DNA from: Enterococcus wangshanyuanii
Lineage (GTDB): Bacteria > Bacillota > Bacilli > Lactobacillales > Enterococcaceae
Length of the DNA: 64,000 nucleotides
Reading direction: 5' to 3'
Assembly: GCF_002197645.1 (NCBI RefSeq)
Contig: NZ_CP021874.1
Location: forward strand, 744,001-808,000
Shown: positions 50,898-60,368 of the stretch, one piece after another
Layout of the letters: each line of letters opens with the position of its first letter
Position numbering within the stretch: position 1 is the first letter of the stretch
Notes under the pieces: model-generated
What the model saw: only the letters and a program-made list of their open reading frames with translations
What the model was told of the DNA's origin: nothing
Database searches by the model: none
Program-made: the position numbers and the translations under genes

Positions 50898-51347
50898 TTA
50901 TTTCTCTTGTAGTAATTCTTTTACAATTGCATTGACTTGATTGCCGTCTGCTTTCCCTTTAACTGCAGGCATCACAGCTGACATCACTTTACCAAATTCT
51001 TTTGGTGAAGAAGCTCCAGTCTGATCAATTGCCGTTTTCACGATTTGACGAATTTCTTCTTCAGAAAGTTGCTGCGGCATATATTTTTCAACAATTGTGA
51101 TTTCGATTTTCACTTTGTCAGCAAGATCATCACGTCCCGCTTTTTCAAACTCTGATAGAGAGTCTCTACGTTGTTTCATCTCACGAGATAAAACTGTCAA
51201 CTCTTCTTCTCCGTCCAAATCACGGTTTGCTTTAATCTGCTCGTTTTGAATGGCTGCTTTTAACATGCGAAGCACAGATAATGTTTCTTTATCTTTAGAC
51301 TTCATCGCTGTTTTGATATCGTCATTCAATGTTGTTAGTAATGACAT
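50898..51347 (-). CDS. yqeY: YqeY/GatB-like domain protein
   Basis: 149 aa, all helical. 'TLSVLRMLKAAIQNEQI', 'KYMPQQLSEEEI' and 'GKVMSAVMPAVKGKADGNQVN' match YqeY, which resembles the tRNA-binding tail of GatB; its function is not settled. Located just downstream of rpsU, the standard rpsU-yqeY pair. GGAG precedes the ATG. Confidence 0.93.
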   Translation of the reverse strand: MSLLTTLNDDIKTAMKSKDKETLSVLRMLKAAIQNEQIKANRDLDGEEELTVLSREMKQRRDSLSEFEKAGRDDLADKVKIEITIVEKYMPQQLSEEEIRQIVKTAIDQTGASSPKEFGKVMSAVMPAVKGKADGNQVNAIVKELLQEK

Positions 51348-51371
51348 ACAACCAACTCCAATTCATCGAAA

Positions 51372-51548
51372 CTAGAATTTTTTACGTTTTCTAGCTGCTT
51401 CAGATTTTTTCTTACGCTTTACACTTGGTTTTTCGTAGAATTCACGTTTACGAGATTCTTGTAAAGTACCCGCTTTTGAAACGGAACGTTTGAAGCGACG
51501 AAGAGCATCGTCAAGAGATTCGTTTTTACGAACGACAGTTTTTGACAT
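51372..51548 (-). CDS. rpsU: 30S ribosomal protein S21
   Basis: 58 aa, very basic: begins [19 protein letters not shown], includes '[20 protein letters not shown]' and ends RKKF. It matches bS21 length and sequence. GGAGGGAGGG stands before the ATG and a near-consensus promoter lies about 90 nt upstream. Transcribed with yqeY. Confidence 0.97.
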   Translation of the reverse strand: MSKTVVRKNESLDDALRRFKRSVSKAGTLQESRKREFYEKPSVKRKKKSEAARKRKKF

Positions 51549-51634
51549 GTTAATTCCCTCCCTCCGAGCTTAAAAAGTAACCGTTTTTTATATTTATGAA
51601 TATTCAGTCATAAATAAAATACCGTTCTTTCTAT

Positions 51635-51663
51635 ATTATATCGAAAGGTTATTTTAACGTCAA
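51635..51663 (-). promoter_or_regulatory. Promoter of rpsU-yqeY
   Basis: TTGACG (51663-51658), 17 nt, TATAAT (51640-51635) on the minus strand. The leader has a small TTTATGA/TCATAAA hairpin (about 51594-51615). Confidence 0.8.
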
Positions 51664-51752
51664 CCTTTACTCGTAAAAAATATAGGAAAAAGTAGCAAAA
51701 TGATTATTTTTTTAAACACTATTGGAATTTAACGTTGAATTCGTAAAAATAA

Positions 51753-52181
51753 TCACCGACATTCTTCACAACGTCCGAAAATTTCAAACCGATGCCCTTC
51801 GATTTCGCAGCCGCTTAATTGTTCTTTAAAAAAGTCCATTGGGCACATATGGATCTCTTTCGTTTTCCCGCAAACAGTACAAATAAAGTGATGGTGATGC
51901 CCTACTTCCTGACAACAATGGAATCGAAATTTTTTTTCTCCATTTAAATCTGTTGCCTCTAATAGATTCATCATTTCAAAATCATGCAGATTACGATAAA
52001 TTGTATCGTAACTGACACCTTTGTACTCTTTATTCATGAATTCATACACTTCTCTTGCTGTTATATATCGATTGCGTCGAATCAAATAAGTGATGATCGC
52101 TTCTCTCTTTTTTGTATATTTTAGACCATTTTCTTTCATGATCGTTAACGATTGCTCAACTTTTGAATTAGACTGTGACAT
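51753..52181 (-). CDS. Fur-family metalloregulator, probably Zur
   Basis: 142 aa from ATG 52181 (GGAGG upstream). Winged helix 'ITAREVYEFMNKEYKGVSYDTIYRNLHDFEMMNLL' (core 'VSYDTIYRNLHDF'), histidine cluster 'GHHHHFICTVCGK' and C-terminal 'CEEC', giving the two CxxC structural zinc pairs. In E. faecalis the Fur-family gene next to ppsR and the threonine genes is the zinc regulator, so Zur is preferred; Fur or PerR cannot be excluded. A half-site ATTACGA (52212-52218) upstream resembles Zur boxes. Confidence 0.82.
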   Translation of the reverse strand: MSQSNSKVEQSLTIMKENGLKYTKKREAIITYLIRRNRYITAREVYEFMNKEYKGVSYDTIYRNLHDFEMMNLLEATDLNGEKKFRFHCCQEVGHHHHFICTVCGKTKEIHMCPMDFFKEQLSGCEIEGHRFEIFGRCEECR

Positions 52182-52239
52182 TTCTTTCCCTCCAATCAGT
52201 AAATCAGAACCATTACGAATAAGATTTATGAAGGTATGG

Positions 52240-52245
52240 TATAAT
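52240..52245 (+). promoter_or_regulatory. Extended -10 promoter of ppsR
   Basis: TGGTATAAT (the hexamer is 52240-52245), 34 nt before the ATG; weak -35. Confidence 0.55.
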
Positions 52246-52279
52246 AAAATTATCAAAAAAGCAAGAGAGGAATGCTACT

Positions 52280-53134
52280 ATGATAAATGACGAACAAAAA
52301 AAATGTGTAACGATCTTTGTAATTTCTGATTCTGCCGGTGAGACTGCATCGAAATTAGCAGCGGCTTCAATGGCTCAATATCCTACTGTAGATTTTTCAT
52401 TATTTAGACGAACCTTTGCAAAAGAAGAAGAAAAATTGAAACGGGCTTTAGAAGATGCTAAGCGTGAAAACGCAATGGTTCTTCATACCATTGTTAACGA
52501 TCGTCTTGTAAAAATTGCGAATGACTTTTTTGAAGAACACAATATGTACCACTTTGATATATTAACGCCTCCCGTCGCAGAAATCGAACGACTGACAGGA
52601 ATCGCTCCGACACGTGAGCCTGGTGCTTTACACCACTTAAATGAAAATTATTTCAAGCGAATCGAAGCAATGGAGTTTGCTGTAAAATATGATGATGGTA
52701 AAGATTCTCGCGGATTTTTAGAAGCAGACGTTCTTTTACTAGGTGTCTCAAGAACCTCAAAAACACCACTCAGCCTTTTCTTAGCAAATAAAAATCTGAA
52801 AGTAGCAAACTTACCCTTGATCCCTGAGGCCCATTTGCCAAAACAGCTTTGGGAAACAAACCCTAAAAAAATTGTTGGTCTAACGAATGATCCAGATATT
52901 TTAAACGGCATCCGAAAAGAACGGATGAGAACTTATGGCTTACCAGCAGATACTTCTTATTCAGATATTGAAAAAATCAAAAAAGAGTTGACCTTTGCTA
53001 ACGATCTTTATCAGAAAATCGGTTGTGAAGTGATCAATGTGGCTTCTTTATCCATTGAAGAAACAGCATCCATGATCTTAAATGCATTGAATCTAGAAGA
53101 CCATAGCTATTATGCAACGGAATCACCAGAGTAA
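52280..53134 (+). CDS. ppsR: Pyruvate, phosphate dikinase regulatory protein (kinase/pyrophosphorylase)
   Basis: DUF299 enzyme that inactivates its target (PPDK or PEP synthase) by ADP-dependent phosphorylation and reactivates it by phosphorolysis. 284 aa; 'FVISDSAGETA' at the N-terminus and the P-loop 'GVSRTSKTPLSLFLA' (~155). The target dikinase gene is not in this window. Divergent from the Zur-like gene. Confidence 0.92.
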   Translation: MINDEQKKCVTIFVISDSAGETASKLAAASMAQYPTVDFSLFRRTFAKEEEKLKRALEDAKRENAMVLHTIVNDRLVKIANDFFEEHNMYHFDILTPPVAEIERLTGIAPTREPGALHHLNENYFKRIEAMEFAVKYDDGKDSRGFLEADVLLLGVSRTSKTPLSLFLANKNLKVANLPLIPEAHLPKQLWETNPKKIVGLTNDPDILNGIRKERMRTYGLPADTSYSDIEKIKKELTFANDLYQKIGCEVINVASLSIEETASMILNALNLEDHSYYATESPE

Positions 53135-53135
53135 C

Positions 53136-53178
53136 AAAAAAAGACGCACGGAACGCATAATGCTCCGTCGTCTTTTTT
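53136..53178. terminator. Bidirectional terminator between ppsR and thrB
   Basis: AAAAAAGACG...CGGA / TCCG...CGTCTTTTTT stem with small mismatches, A-tract on one side and T-tract on the other, between convergent genes. Confidence 0.85.
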
Positions 53179-53181
53179 ATA

Positions 53182-54045
53182 TTAAAACACTTGAATACCT
53201 TCTTGGTCGATCGACAAGACATTGATCGATGCTGATATCGGTAGTTTTTCCAGTTCTCTGACCATTTGACTCGTATTTTCTTCTGGAGATAGAATTAGTA
53301 CAGTTGGCCCAGCTCCACTTAAAAAGGCACCATAAACGCCAACCTTTTGTCCTAATGCACGTATTTGATCCAAATGAGGAACTAATTTACGACGATAAGC
53401 TTCATGCCAGCGGTCTTCTTCCATCATCACTCCTGCCAAAGGTAAATTACCATTTAAAATAGCGGCTATCATCACATTGGCAATCGAGCTCGCCTTGACT
53501 GCTTCTTTATAAGGCATGTTATCAGGAAGAACACTACGGCTTTCAGCTGTCAATAAATGAACATCCGGGACATATGCGATAACATCACACATTGGAAAAT
53601 GATGCTTCACATAATGTACATCCCCATCTACATAGCTTGCAACTACAAAATCACCACAAATTGCAGGAGCAACATTATCCGGATGCCCTTCGATCTCTGT
53701 CGCAATTTGAAGTTTATCTTTTTGTGATAAATTCAGATTTCCTAAGCGATTTGCAAGCTCAATGCCGGCAACGATCACACTGGAACTACTGCCTAACCCT
53801 CTAGCTAAAGGAATATCAGAAGTCATTTTTAACACTTTAGGGGTAAGGTTCGGTGCTAATCTCAGTGCCGTTTGAAGCAGTAAATTTGTTTTGTCTGACG
53901 GAATATCAGTTCCTAAAGAATGAGTAATCTGCCACTCATCCGCATTTTCCAAGACTTCTATACTCAGATATTGTGACAATGCAATACCGCATGAGTCAAA
54001 ACCCGGACCCAAATTTGCACTCGTAGCAGGAACTCTTATTTTCAT
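53182..54045 (-). CDS. thrB: Homoserine kinase
   Basis: GHMP kinase making O-phosphohomoserine. 287 aa; '[18 protein letters not shown]' and the ATP loop '[17 protein letters not shown]' are intact, as is '[10 protein letters not shown]' near the end. ATG overlaps the thrC stop. Last gene of hom-thrC-thrB. Confidence 0.96.
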   Translation of the reverse strand: MKIRVPATSANLGPGFDSCGIALSQYLSIEVLENADEWQITHSLGTDIPSDKTNLLLQTALRLAPNLTPKVLKMTSDIPLARGLGSSSSVIVAGIELANRLGNLNLSQKDKLQIATEIEGHPDNVAPAICGDFVVASYVDGDVHYVKHHFPMCDVIAYVPDVHLLTAESRSVLPDNMPYKEAVKASSIANVMIAAILNGNLPLAGVMMEEDRWHEAYRRKLVPHLDQIRALGQKVGVYGAFLSGAGPTVLILSPEENTSQMVRELEKLPISASINVLSIDQEGIQVF

Positions 54046-55100
54046 AGTTCAGACACTCCATTACGTAGATGCATCCGCATCTCTTCTAAATCACTCATTT
54101 TAGAAATTTTCACATCTGTTGCGTTGATTGCAGTATCAGGATCTTTAAGTCCATTCCCTGTGAAAACAGCAACCACTGTTTCACCTGCTTTTATTTTCCC
54201 ATTTTTAACATGTTGAATAACGCCTGCAAGTGATGCTGCAGAACCTGGTTCAACAAATACACCGTCTTGTGCAGCAACTTTACGATAAGCATTTAAAATT
54301 TCTTCATCTGTAACTGCATCGATATGTCCATTCGACTCATCTCTAGCAGCTTCGGCTAACTTCCAACTAGCAGGGTTACCGATTCGAATTGCTGTAGCAA
54401 TTGTTTCCGGCTGATCGATCGGCTCACCCTTTACGATCGCCGCTGCTCCTTCTGCTTCAAAGCCGTGCATACGTGGTAAAAGTGTCCCTTTCACATCATG
54501 CCATTCTTTAAAGCCTTTCCAGTAAGCAGAAATATTTCCGGCGTTTCCAACAGGAATCGCTAAAACATCTGGTGCTTTCCCAAGCTGCTCACAAACTTCA
54601 AAAGCAGCTGTCTTTTGTCCTTCCAAACGGTAAGGATTAACTGAATTCACTAACGCAACTGCTTCAGTTTTAGCAATATCGCGAACAGCTTTAAGTGCTT
54701 CATCAAAATTTCCAGGAATAGAAATGATATCTGCACCATAAATAATTGCTTGTGCTAACTTACCCATAGCAATTTTTCCATCTGGAATCACAACATAGGC
54801 TTTTACTCCTGCTCTGGTTGCATAAGCTGCTGCTGCTGCACTAGTATTTCCCGTAGAAGCACAAACAATTGCTTTTGCACCTTCTTCAACTGCTTTAGCA
54901 ACTGCCATGACCATTCCGCGATCCTTAAATGAACCAGTCGGATTCAGCCCTTCATATTTTCCATATAAGTTGATTCCCAATTCTTTTGATAAATTGTGTA
55001 AAGGAATCAACGGAGTATTTCCTTCTGCTAATGAAATCATAGGTGTTTTATCTGTAATAGGTAAATATTCCTTATATTGTTTTAATAATCCTTCATACAT
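54042..55100 (-). CDS. thrC: Threonine synthase
   Basis: PLP enzyme turning O-phosphohomoserine into threonine. 352 aa, the short Bacillus-like type; PLP lysine in 'GSFKDRGM', '[15 protein letters not shown]' and the phosphate loop '[12 protein letters not shown]'. Starts 4 nt after the hom stop. Confidence 0.96.
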   Translation of the reverse strand: MYEGLLKQYKEYLPITDKTPMISLAEGNTPLIPLHNLSKELGINLYGKYEGLNPTGSFKDRGMVMAVAKAVEEGAKAIVCASTGNTSAAAAAYATRAGVKAYVVIPDGKIAMGKLAQAIIYGADIISIPGNFDEALKAVRDIAKTEAVALVNSVNPYRLEGQKTAAFEVCEQLGKAPDVLAIPVGNAGNISAYWKGFKEWHDVKGTLLPRMHGFEAEGAAAIVKGEPIDQPETIATAIRIGNPASWKLAEAARDESNGHIDAVTDEEILNAYRKVAAQDGVFVEPGSAASLAGVIQHVKNGKIKAGETVVAVFTGNGLKDPDTAINATDVKISKMSDLEEMRMHLRNGVSEL

Positions 55101-55104
55101 GTTT

Positions 55105-56394
55105 CTAGTCCTCCAATACTTTAAATGTGTTTAAAAGTTCAAAGTCATTCGTTGATTCGATTTCTTTGATGACTGCTTTCATTTGCGCCTTAGTGATCGT
55201 ATGGGTAATTGCAACGATTCTCGCTCTTGTTCCATCTGATTTTTGCTGTACTAACTGATCAAAACTGACATTGGCATTGGTCATGATTTGAGTCAATTTC
55301 AAGATTTGACCATGTCTGTCCGGCACTCCTATAGAAAAATAGTATTTTCCTGAAGTATCCTGGTCATCTGCCAATTTAGTGTCATGTTGATAGGCATTGA
55401 ACATATGGCCTGTTGTCCCTAATCGGATGTTTTTAGCAATGGTAATGATATCACTAACAACACTAGTTGCAGTCGGTTTGGCACCAGCTCCTGGTCCATA
55501 ATACATCGACTCACCTACGCCTGAACTTTCAATAAAAACAGCATTAAACTCATTTCTCACAGAAGCAATTGGATGAGCTTTCGCCACTAACATCGGTCCA
55601 ACTTCGACCGCAATACGACCAGACTGCTTTTCTGAAGAACCAATTAGTTTTACTTCATACCCTAATTGAGCAGCCATTTCAACATCATCTAAAGATAATC
55701 CCCTAATACCACGTGTATCCACTTGGTCTAAACGTACATTCATGCCAAATGCAAATTGACTTAAAATAACCATCTTGTATGCTGCATCGATTCCATCTAC
55801 ATCATTTGTTGGGTCCGATTCAGCAAAACCTAATTCTTGCGCCTCTTTTAAAGCCTGTTCATATGATTTTTTCTCTGAAACCATCTGGGTCAGCATGTAA
55901 TTCGTTGTCCCGTTAACGATCCCTAGAACCTTTTGAATATTATCTGCTGCTAAACTATTAGCGATCGTACGTAAAATAGGAATGCCGCCTGCAACACTTG
56001 CTTCATAATACAAGTCACAATGATTCTTTTGAGCTAAAGCTACCAATTCACTGCCGTGCTGTGCAAGTAGATCCTTATTAGCTGTAACAATATGTTTCCC
56101 TTTTTCAAGAGCTTGAGTAATGAAGGTTTTAGCCGGTTCTACTTTTCCGATCAATTCAATAACGATCTGGATGTCATCATCATTAAGAATATCGTCGATG
56201 TTTGTGGTCAGTTGAATATCAAACTTCTCTGCCTGACGTCTTTTTTCTTCCTCGTCACGCACAAGTGCTTTAGAAATGGCGATCTCCATTCCGGTCACTT
56301 GAGAAATTTTTTCTTGATGTTCTTTTAAAATCGTTGGTACACCAGAGCCAACTGTTCCTAACCCAAGTAAACCGATGTTCAATTTTTCCTTCAT
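55105..56394 (-). CDS. hom: Homoserine dehydrogenase
   Basis: Reduces aspartate semialdehyde to homoserine. 429 aa: NAD(P) motif '[12 protein letters not shown]', catalytic region '[12 protein letters not shown]...[19 protein letters not shown]' (shown in part), and a C-terminal ACT domain from ~345 ('[16 protein letters not shown]') for feedback by an amino acid. GGAGGAAG precedes the ATG. First gene of the threonine operon; no T-box is seen. Confidence 0.97.
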   Translation of the reverse strand: MKEKLNIGLLGLGTVGSGVPTILKEHQEKISQVTGMEIAISKALVRDEEEKRRQAEKFDIQLTTNIDDILNDDDIQIVIELIGKVEPAKTFITQALEKGKHIVTANKDLLAQHGSELVALAQKNHCDLYYEASVAGGIPILRTIANSLAADNIQKVLGIVNGTTNYMLTQMVSEKKSYEQALKEAQELGFAESDPTNDVDGIDAAYKMVILSQFAFGMNVRLDQVDTRGIRGLSLDDVEMAAQLGYEVKLIGSSEKQSGRIAVEVGPMLVAKAHPIASVRNEFNAVFIESSGVGESMYYGPGAGAKPTATSVVSDIITIAKNIRLGTTGHMFNAYQHDTKLADDQDTSGKYYFSIGVPDRHGQILKLTQIMTNANVSFDQLVQQKSDGTRARIVAITHTITKAQMKAVIKEIESTNDFELLNTFKVLED

Positions 56395-56455
56395 TTTTCT
56401 TCCTCCAACTGTAAAATTAGAAATATTTCATTTTCTTCTAATAAATCATGTTTCT

Positions 56456-56461
56456 AGTATA
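56456..56461 (-). promoter_or_regulatory. Probable -10 of the hom promoter
   Basis: TATACT on the minus strand, about 60 nt before the hom ATG; its -35 region would fall in the T-tract of the arsR terminator. Confidence 0.4.
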
Positions 56462-56483
56462 ACGAACTGCCACAAAAAAAACT

Positions 56484-56524
56484 ACCCTTTTCTTTGAATT
56501 TCCCATGAGGATTCAAGAAAAGGT
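56484..56524 (-). terminator. Intrinsic terminator after the ArsR-family gene
   Basis: ACCTTTTCTT...AAGAAAAGGGT type stem with an ATTC/GAAT inner part; minus strand followed by AG and T8. Confidence 0.75.
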
Positions 56525-56527
56525 AAG

Positions 56528-56812
56528 TTATTGGTGTTTGATATGTTCAAATGTTTGATTCAAAATATCGATAACATGATGATCATCCAATGTATAATAA
56601 ATTGTTTTCCCTTGTCTTCTTGATCTCACAACATGTGTATCGCGTAAAAGTCTTAATTGGTGAGACACGGCAGATTGTTCCATTGAGAGTTCTTCTCCAA
56701 TTGAGGTCACATTTAATTCACCCTGCTTCAACAGTAATAAAATACGTAATCTTGTTGGGTCACTCAATACTTTATAGAGCTGGCTAACTTTTTTTATTTC
56801 TTCTTCGTTCAC
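56528..56812 (-). CDS. ArsR/SmtB-family zinc-type repressor (CzrA-like)
   Basis: 94 aa winged-helix metal sensor. DNA-reading helix 'SMEQSAVSHQLRLLRDTHVV'; the last helix 'DDHHVIDILNQTFEHIKH' keeps the four ligand positions of CzrA's alpha-5 site (D, H, then H and H, spaced D-x-H-x10-H-x2-H), which binds Zn(II) or Co(II). So derepression by zinc is predicted. Start is GTG 56812 with AAAGGAG 8 nt upstream. No efflux gene is adjacent, so its target lies elsewhere or it controls itself. Confidence 0.87.
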   Translation of the reverse strand: MNEEEIKKVSQLYKVLSDPTRLRILLLLKQGELNVTSIGEELSMEQSAVSHQLRLLRDTHVVRSRRQGKTIYYTLDDHHVIDILNQTFEHIKHQ

Positions 56813-56938
56813 TGTTGTGTCTCCTTTCGTGATTCAGTCTCGTTTATTATAACAAATATCTTTTCAAAAGAGGAACGTTTTTCTTTAATAATAAGAAAAA
56901 ACAACTGAAATCCTTTAAGAATTCCAATTGCCGTTTTC

Positions 56939-57715
56939 TTACTGATTTGCTTGCTTGATCGCATCAATAATTGCGAATCTGAACCCATTTTTCTCTAAAG
57001 CGGCTACTCCCTTGATCGTACTGCCGCCTGGTGAAGTCACACCATCTTTCAGCTCTCCAGGATGTTTTTTCGTTTCGATCGCTAGTTTGGCTGATCCTAA
57101 CATCATTTGGGCAACGACTTCATAAGCAAGATTGCGAGACATACCTTCCATGACAGCCCCATCAGCTAAAGCTTCCATAAATATATCTACAAAAGCTGGA
57201 CTGCAACCAGCCACTGTGCCAAAGGTCCCAAGGATCGATTCATTGACTTCTTCTACTTTGCCTAACGAACTTAAGACACGAAGCGCCTCATCTTTGATTG
57301 CGTTTGGCATTTCAGGATCAAAAGCGGCTCCGATCATACCTTCATTCACACTGACTGGTGTATTAGGAATCGCATGAACCACATAGATTTCATTTCCTAG
57401 TATTTCCTTTGCGTCTGCTACTGTATGGCCTGTTGCAACAGAGATCAAAATGGTATTTTCTGACATAAATGAAGCAGCTTCCTTCAATATATCCAAAACG
57501 ATCGTCGCGCCTGTTGCAATAAAAATCACTTGGCATTCTTTGAATGCTGAATAATCTTTGATTAGATTAAAACCTAATTTTTGCTGAAGAACCTCAGCTG
57601 TACCGCTTGAACCGCCTTTAACAAATAAATGTTCTGGCGCTACTATCTGAGCTTTCAATAATCCTTCGATCATCGCACTTCCCATATGTCCTGCTCCAAT
57701 AAATCCAATTTTCAT
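56939..57715 (-). CDS. proC: Pyrroline-5-carboxylate reductase
   Basis: Last step of proline synthesis, NAD(P)H dependent. About 258 aa; 'IGFIGAGHMGSAMIEGL' Rossmann motif, 'VVHAIPNTPVSVNEGMIG' and C-terminal 'ELKDGVTSPGGSTIKGVAAL' signature. ATG 57715 has AGGAG 8-9 nt upstream; a GTG three codons before lies in that site. Confidence 0.95.
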   Translation of the reverse strand: MKIGFIGAGHMGSAMIEGLLKAQIVAPEHLFVKGGSSGTAEVLQQKLGFNLIKDYSAFKECQVIFIATGATIVLDILKEAASFMSENTILISVATGHTVADAKEILGNEIYVVHAIPNTPVSVNEGMIGAAFDPEMPNAIKDEALRVLSSLGKVEEVNESILGTFGTVAGCSPAFVDIFMEALADGAVMEGMSRNLAYEVVAQMMLGSAKLAIETKKHPGELKDGVTSPGGSTIKGVAALEKNGFRFAIIDAIKQANQ

Positions 57716-57743
57716 CTCTTTCACTCCTATTCTTTTCGAAAAA

Positions 57744-57782
57744 AGGACTGAATCAACCTTTTTATCTAGTTTTTTCAGTCCT
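57744..57782 (-). terminator. Intrinsic terminator after pgcA
   Basis: AGGACTGA (57744-57751) and TCAGTCCT (57775-57782) with a long A/T-rich loop that can pair partly; minus strand followed by T6. Confidence 0.75.
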
Positions 57783-57789
57783 GATCATT

Positions 57790-59514
57790 TTATTCAGTTA
57801 ATGCATTAACTGCCGCTTCAAAGTCCAGAATCTTTTGATCTGCTTCTACTTTAGACAAGGCTTTTGTCGCCAAGTAGAATTTGATTTTCGGTTCTGTTCC
57901 AGACGGTCGAATAGCGATCCAACTGCCATCCTCCAAGAAATACTTAAGTACATCTGACGGTGGTGTTGAAAGTTTTTCTTGTCTTCCATCTACAAATGTC
58001 CGTGTCAACGCTTTGAAGTCTTCAGTTTGAACAACATTGATCCCAGCAAAAGATGATGGTGCTTCATCACGGAATTTTTTCATCAAGGCTTGGATTTTAG
58101 CACTGCCTTCAATCCCACTCAAGGTCACAGAAATAGTTTTTTCCTCAAAATAGCCGTATTCTGCAAAAATATCCTGCAAGCCATCATAAAGCGTTTTTCC
58201 TTGTTTCTTATAATAAGCTGCAACTTCTGCCAGTAAAACAAGTGCTTGAATCGCATCCTTATCGCGTACAAATGACTTGATCAAATAGCCATAACTTTCT
58301 TCAAAACCAAACATGAAGGTTTGGGAATGATCTTCCTCATATTGCTCGATTTTTTCCGCAATAAATTTAAATCCAGTTAGGACATCAACCATTTTTGTAT
58401 TGTATTTTTCTGCAACTGCAGTTGCTAATTCACTGGATACGATCGATTTCAAGACGACCGCATTTTCAGGAAGCGTCCCTGCTTTTTGATGTGCATCCAA
58501 AATATACTGGATCATGATCGTACCTAATTGGTTTCCAGTCAAGACTTGATAAGAACCATCTGGTAGACGAACAGCTGCTCCTAAACGATCAGCATCAGGA
58601 TCTGTTGCAATCAGAAGATCAGCATCTTCCTTTTCTCCCAAGCGAATAGCATACTCAAATGCTGAATGCTCCTCTGGATTAGGAGATTTAACTGTTGTAA
58701 AGTCTGGATCAGCAATAGCTTGTTCAGGAACTAATACAAATTTTTCGAACCCTGCTTGTCTCAATGCCTTCTCACCCAGCATCGTGCCTGTTCCATGAAG
58801 CGGTGTATAAACAAGCTTCAGTTCTTTGCCCATCTCGTCGATCAATGCTTGATCGATCGTTACAGCTTTGATTTCTTTCAAATAAGCGTTATCGACTTCT
58901 TCACCAATGATCGTGATCAAGTCACTTGTCTTCGCTTCGTTCTCAGACAAGACGTCCACTTTCAATGGATTTTCAACGTCACGAACATATCTTGTCAGCG
59001 CGTCTGCATCAGCCGGCGGCATTTGTCCACCGTCTGCTCCGTATACTTTATAGCCATTATATGCAGCTGGATTATGAGACGCTGTGATCATGATTCCTGT
59101 AAAAGCATTTAAATATCGAACAGCAAAAGATAGTTCTGGTGTTGGACGCAAGCTTTCAAAGACAAATGCTGGAATATCATGCTTCGCCAATGTTTTAGCG
59201 GCTTCCATCGCAAATTCTGGTGACATGTGGCGTGAATCATACGCAATTGCAACACCACGTCGCTTCGTCTCTGCATCTTGAGCATCCATAAAACGAGCCA
59301 GACCTTCTGTCGCTTGACGAATCGTAAAAATGTTCATACGGTTGATTCCCGCACCTAAAATCCCACGCATACCTGCCGTTCCAAACTCTAAGGGCGCGTA
59401 AAAAGCATCTTCACACTTTTCAGGGTCATCCTTTAAATCTTTTAACTCTTTTTTCAAATTTTCTGGTATATTTTCTTCATTTATCCACTTTTCATAGACT
59501 TGTTCCCAAGACAT
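57790..59514 (-). CDS. pgcA: Phosphoglucomutase (PgcA type)
   Basis: Interconverts glucose 6- and 1-phosphate for UDP-glucose and wall glycolipids; alpha-D-phosphohexomutase family. 574 aa from ATG 59514 (GAGGTG upstream). Phosphoserine loop 'TASHNPAAYNGYK', metal loop 'DPDADRLG', sugar loop 'GFEESYGY' and phosphate loop 'RPSGTEPKIKFY' are intact. Confidence 0.95.
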   Translation of the reverse strand: MSWEQVYEKWINEENIPENLKKELKDLKDDPEKCEDAFYAPLEFGTAGMRGILGAGINRMNIFTIRQATEGLARFMDAQDAETKRRGVAIAYDSRHMSPEFAMEAAKTLAKHDIPAFVFESLRPTPELSFAVRYLNAFTGIMITASHNPAAYNGYKVYGADGGQMPPADADALTRYVRDVENPLKVDVLSENEAKTSDLITIIGEEVDNAYLKEIKAVTIDQALIDEMGKELKLVYTPLHGTGTMLGEKALRQAGFEKFVLVPEQAIADPDFTTVKSPNPEEHSAFEYAIRLGEKEDADLLIATDPDADRLGAAVRLPDGSYQVLTGNQLGTIMIQYILDAHQKAGTLPENAVVLKSIVSSELATAVAEKYNTKMVDVLTGFKFIAEKIEQYEEDHSQTFMFGFEESYGYLIKSFVRDKDAIQALVLLAEVAAYYKKQGKTLYDGLQDIFAEYGYFEEKTISVTLSGIEGSAKIQALMKKFRDEAPSSFAGINVVQTEDFKALTRTFVDGRQEKLSTPPSDVLKYFLEDGSWIAIRPSGTEPKIKFYLATKALSKVEADQKILDFEAAVNALTE

Positions 59515-59556
59515 GTTTAGCACCTCTTTTATCATTTGTAATCTTACCCACTAGTA

Positions 59557-59562
59557 AGTATA
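59557..59562 (-). promoter_or_regulatory. Extended -10 promoter of pgcA
   Basis: TATACT preceded by TGG on the minus strand, about 40 nt before the ATG. Confidence 0.45.
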
Positions 59563-59614
59563 CCATTCCATTGCGCTATAAGAAAGTAATGGCTCACAAA
59601 AAGAACATCAGCTC

Positions 59615-60340
59615 TTATTTCAGTAATCCTTGCATCTTTAATAGTTGATCCGTAACCATCGTTGCATCCGCTGCAAAGTAATCCGCAAATTTCTGACTCC
59701 AGCGTTTTGTTTCTCTTGCTTCACCGAATAATTCCATCGTTTGATCATATTGTTCGATCAATTCATAAGTGTACGGCTGATAATGTTCAAAATGGATAAC
59801 TGCTGCTTGCGGTAATCGAGGTTTAACATTCATTTCGACGATCGGTTTTCCAATACTAAGACCAAATAATGGCACGGTCATTTCAGGTAAGTTTAATAAT
59901 CGGCTGATTTCTTCTCCGTGCTTACGAATACTACCGACAACGACAGAGCCCAGGTCCAGACTTTCAGCCGCAATGACAGCATTTTCCAAAGCTAATGCCG
60001 CATCTGTTGTTGCAACAAGCAATGATTCAATGCTGTCTTTTATTTGATATGCACTATCATGTGCAATACTAACCATTTTCGTTCGATAAAGGTCTGCAAC
60101 AAAAATCAAAAACACTGAACTCTTCAACATTTGAGGATTTCCCGGATTCCATTCAACAAGTTGCTTTCTTATTTCTTTATCCTGAAGCACGATAATGCTG
60201 TAAAATTGACCATTCATCCAGCTAGGCGCTTGACGTGCCGCGTCCAAAATTTCCTGTAGTTCTTCTTTAGGCAGTACATACTCTTCATCAAAGTCCCGAA
60301 AACTACGACGATTTTTCAATAATTCTAAGGTTTCATTCAT
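59615..60340 (-). CDS. Nitroreductase family protein (NfsA-like)
   Basis: FMN-dependent NAD(P)H oxidoreductase. About 241 aa; 'NRRSFRDFDEEYVLPKEELQ' and 'APSWMNGQFYSIIVLQD' bind FMN phosphate, 'LGSVVVGSIRK' and 'FGLSIGKP' are typical of the NfsA/FRP branch. ATG 60340 has GGAGGG upstream. It is 28 nt after the MocR gene on the same strand, perhaps co-transcribed. The natural substrate is unknown. Confidence 0.88.
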   Translation of the reverse strand: MNETLELLKNRRSFRDFDEEYVLPKEELQEILDAARQAPSWMNGQFYSIIVLQDKEIRKQLVEWNPGNPQMLKSSVFLIFVADLYRTKMVSIAHDSAYQIKDSIESLLVATTDAALALENAVIAAESLDLGSVVVGSIRKHGEEISRLLNLPEMTVPLFGLSIGKPIVEMNVKPRLPQAAVIHFEHYQPYTYELIEQYDQTMELFGEARETKRWSQKFADYFAADATMVTDQLLKMQGLLK

Positions 60341-60368
60341 AGTAAATCCCTCCATTTTCTTCATTTTA

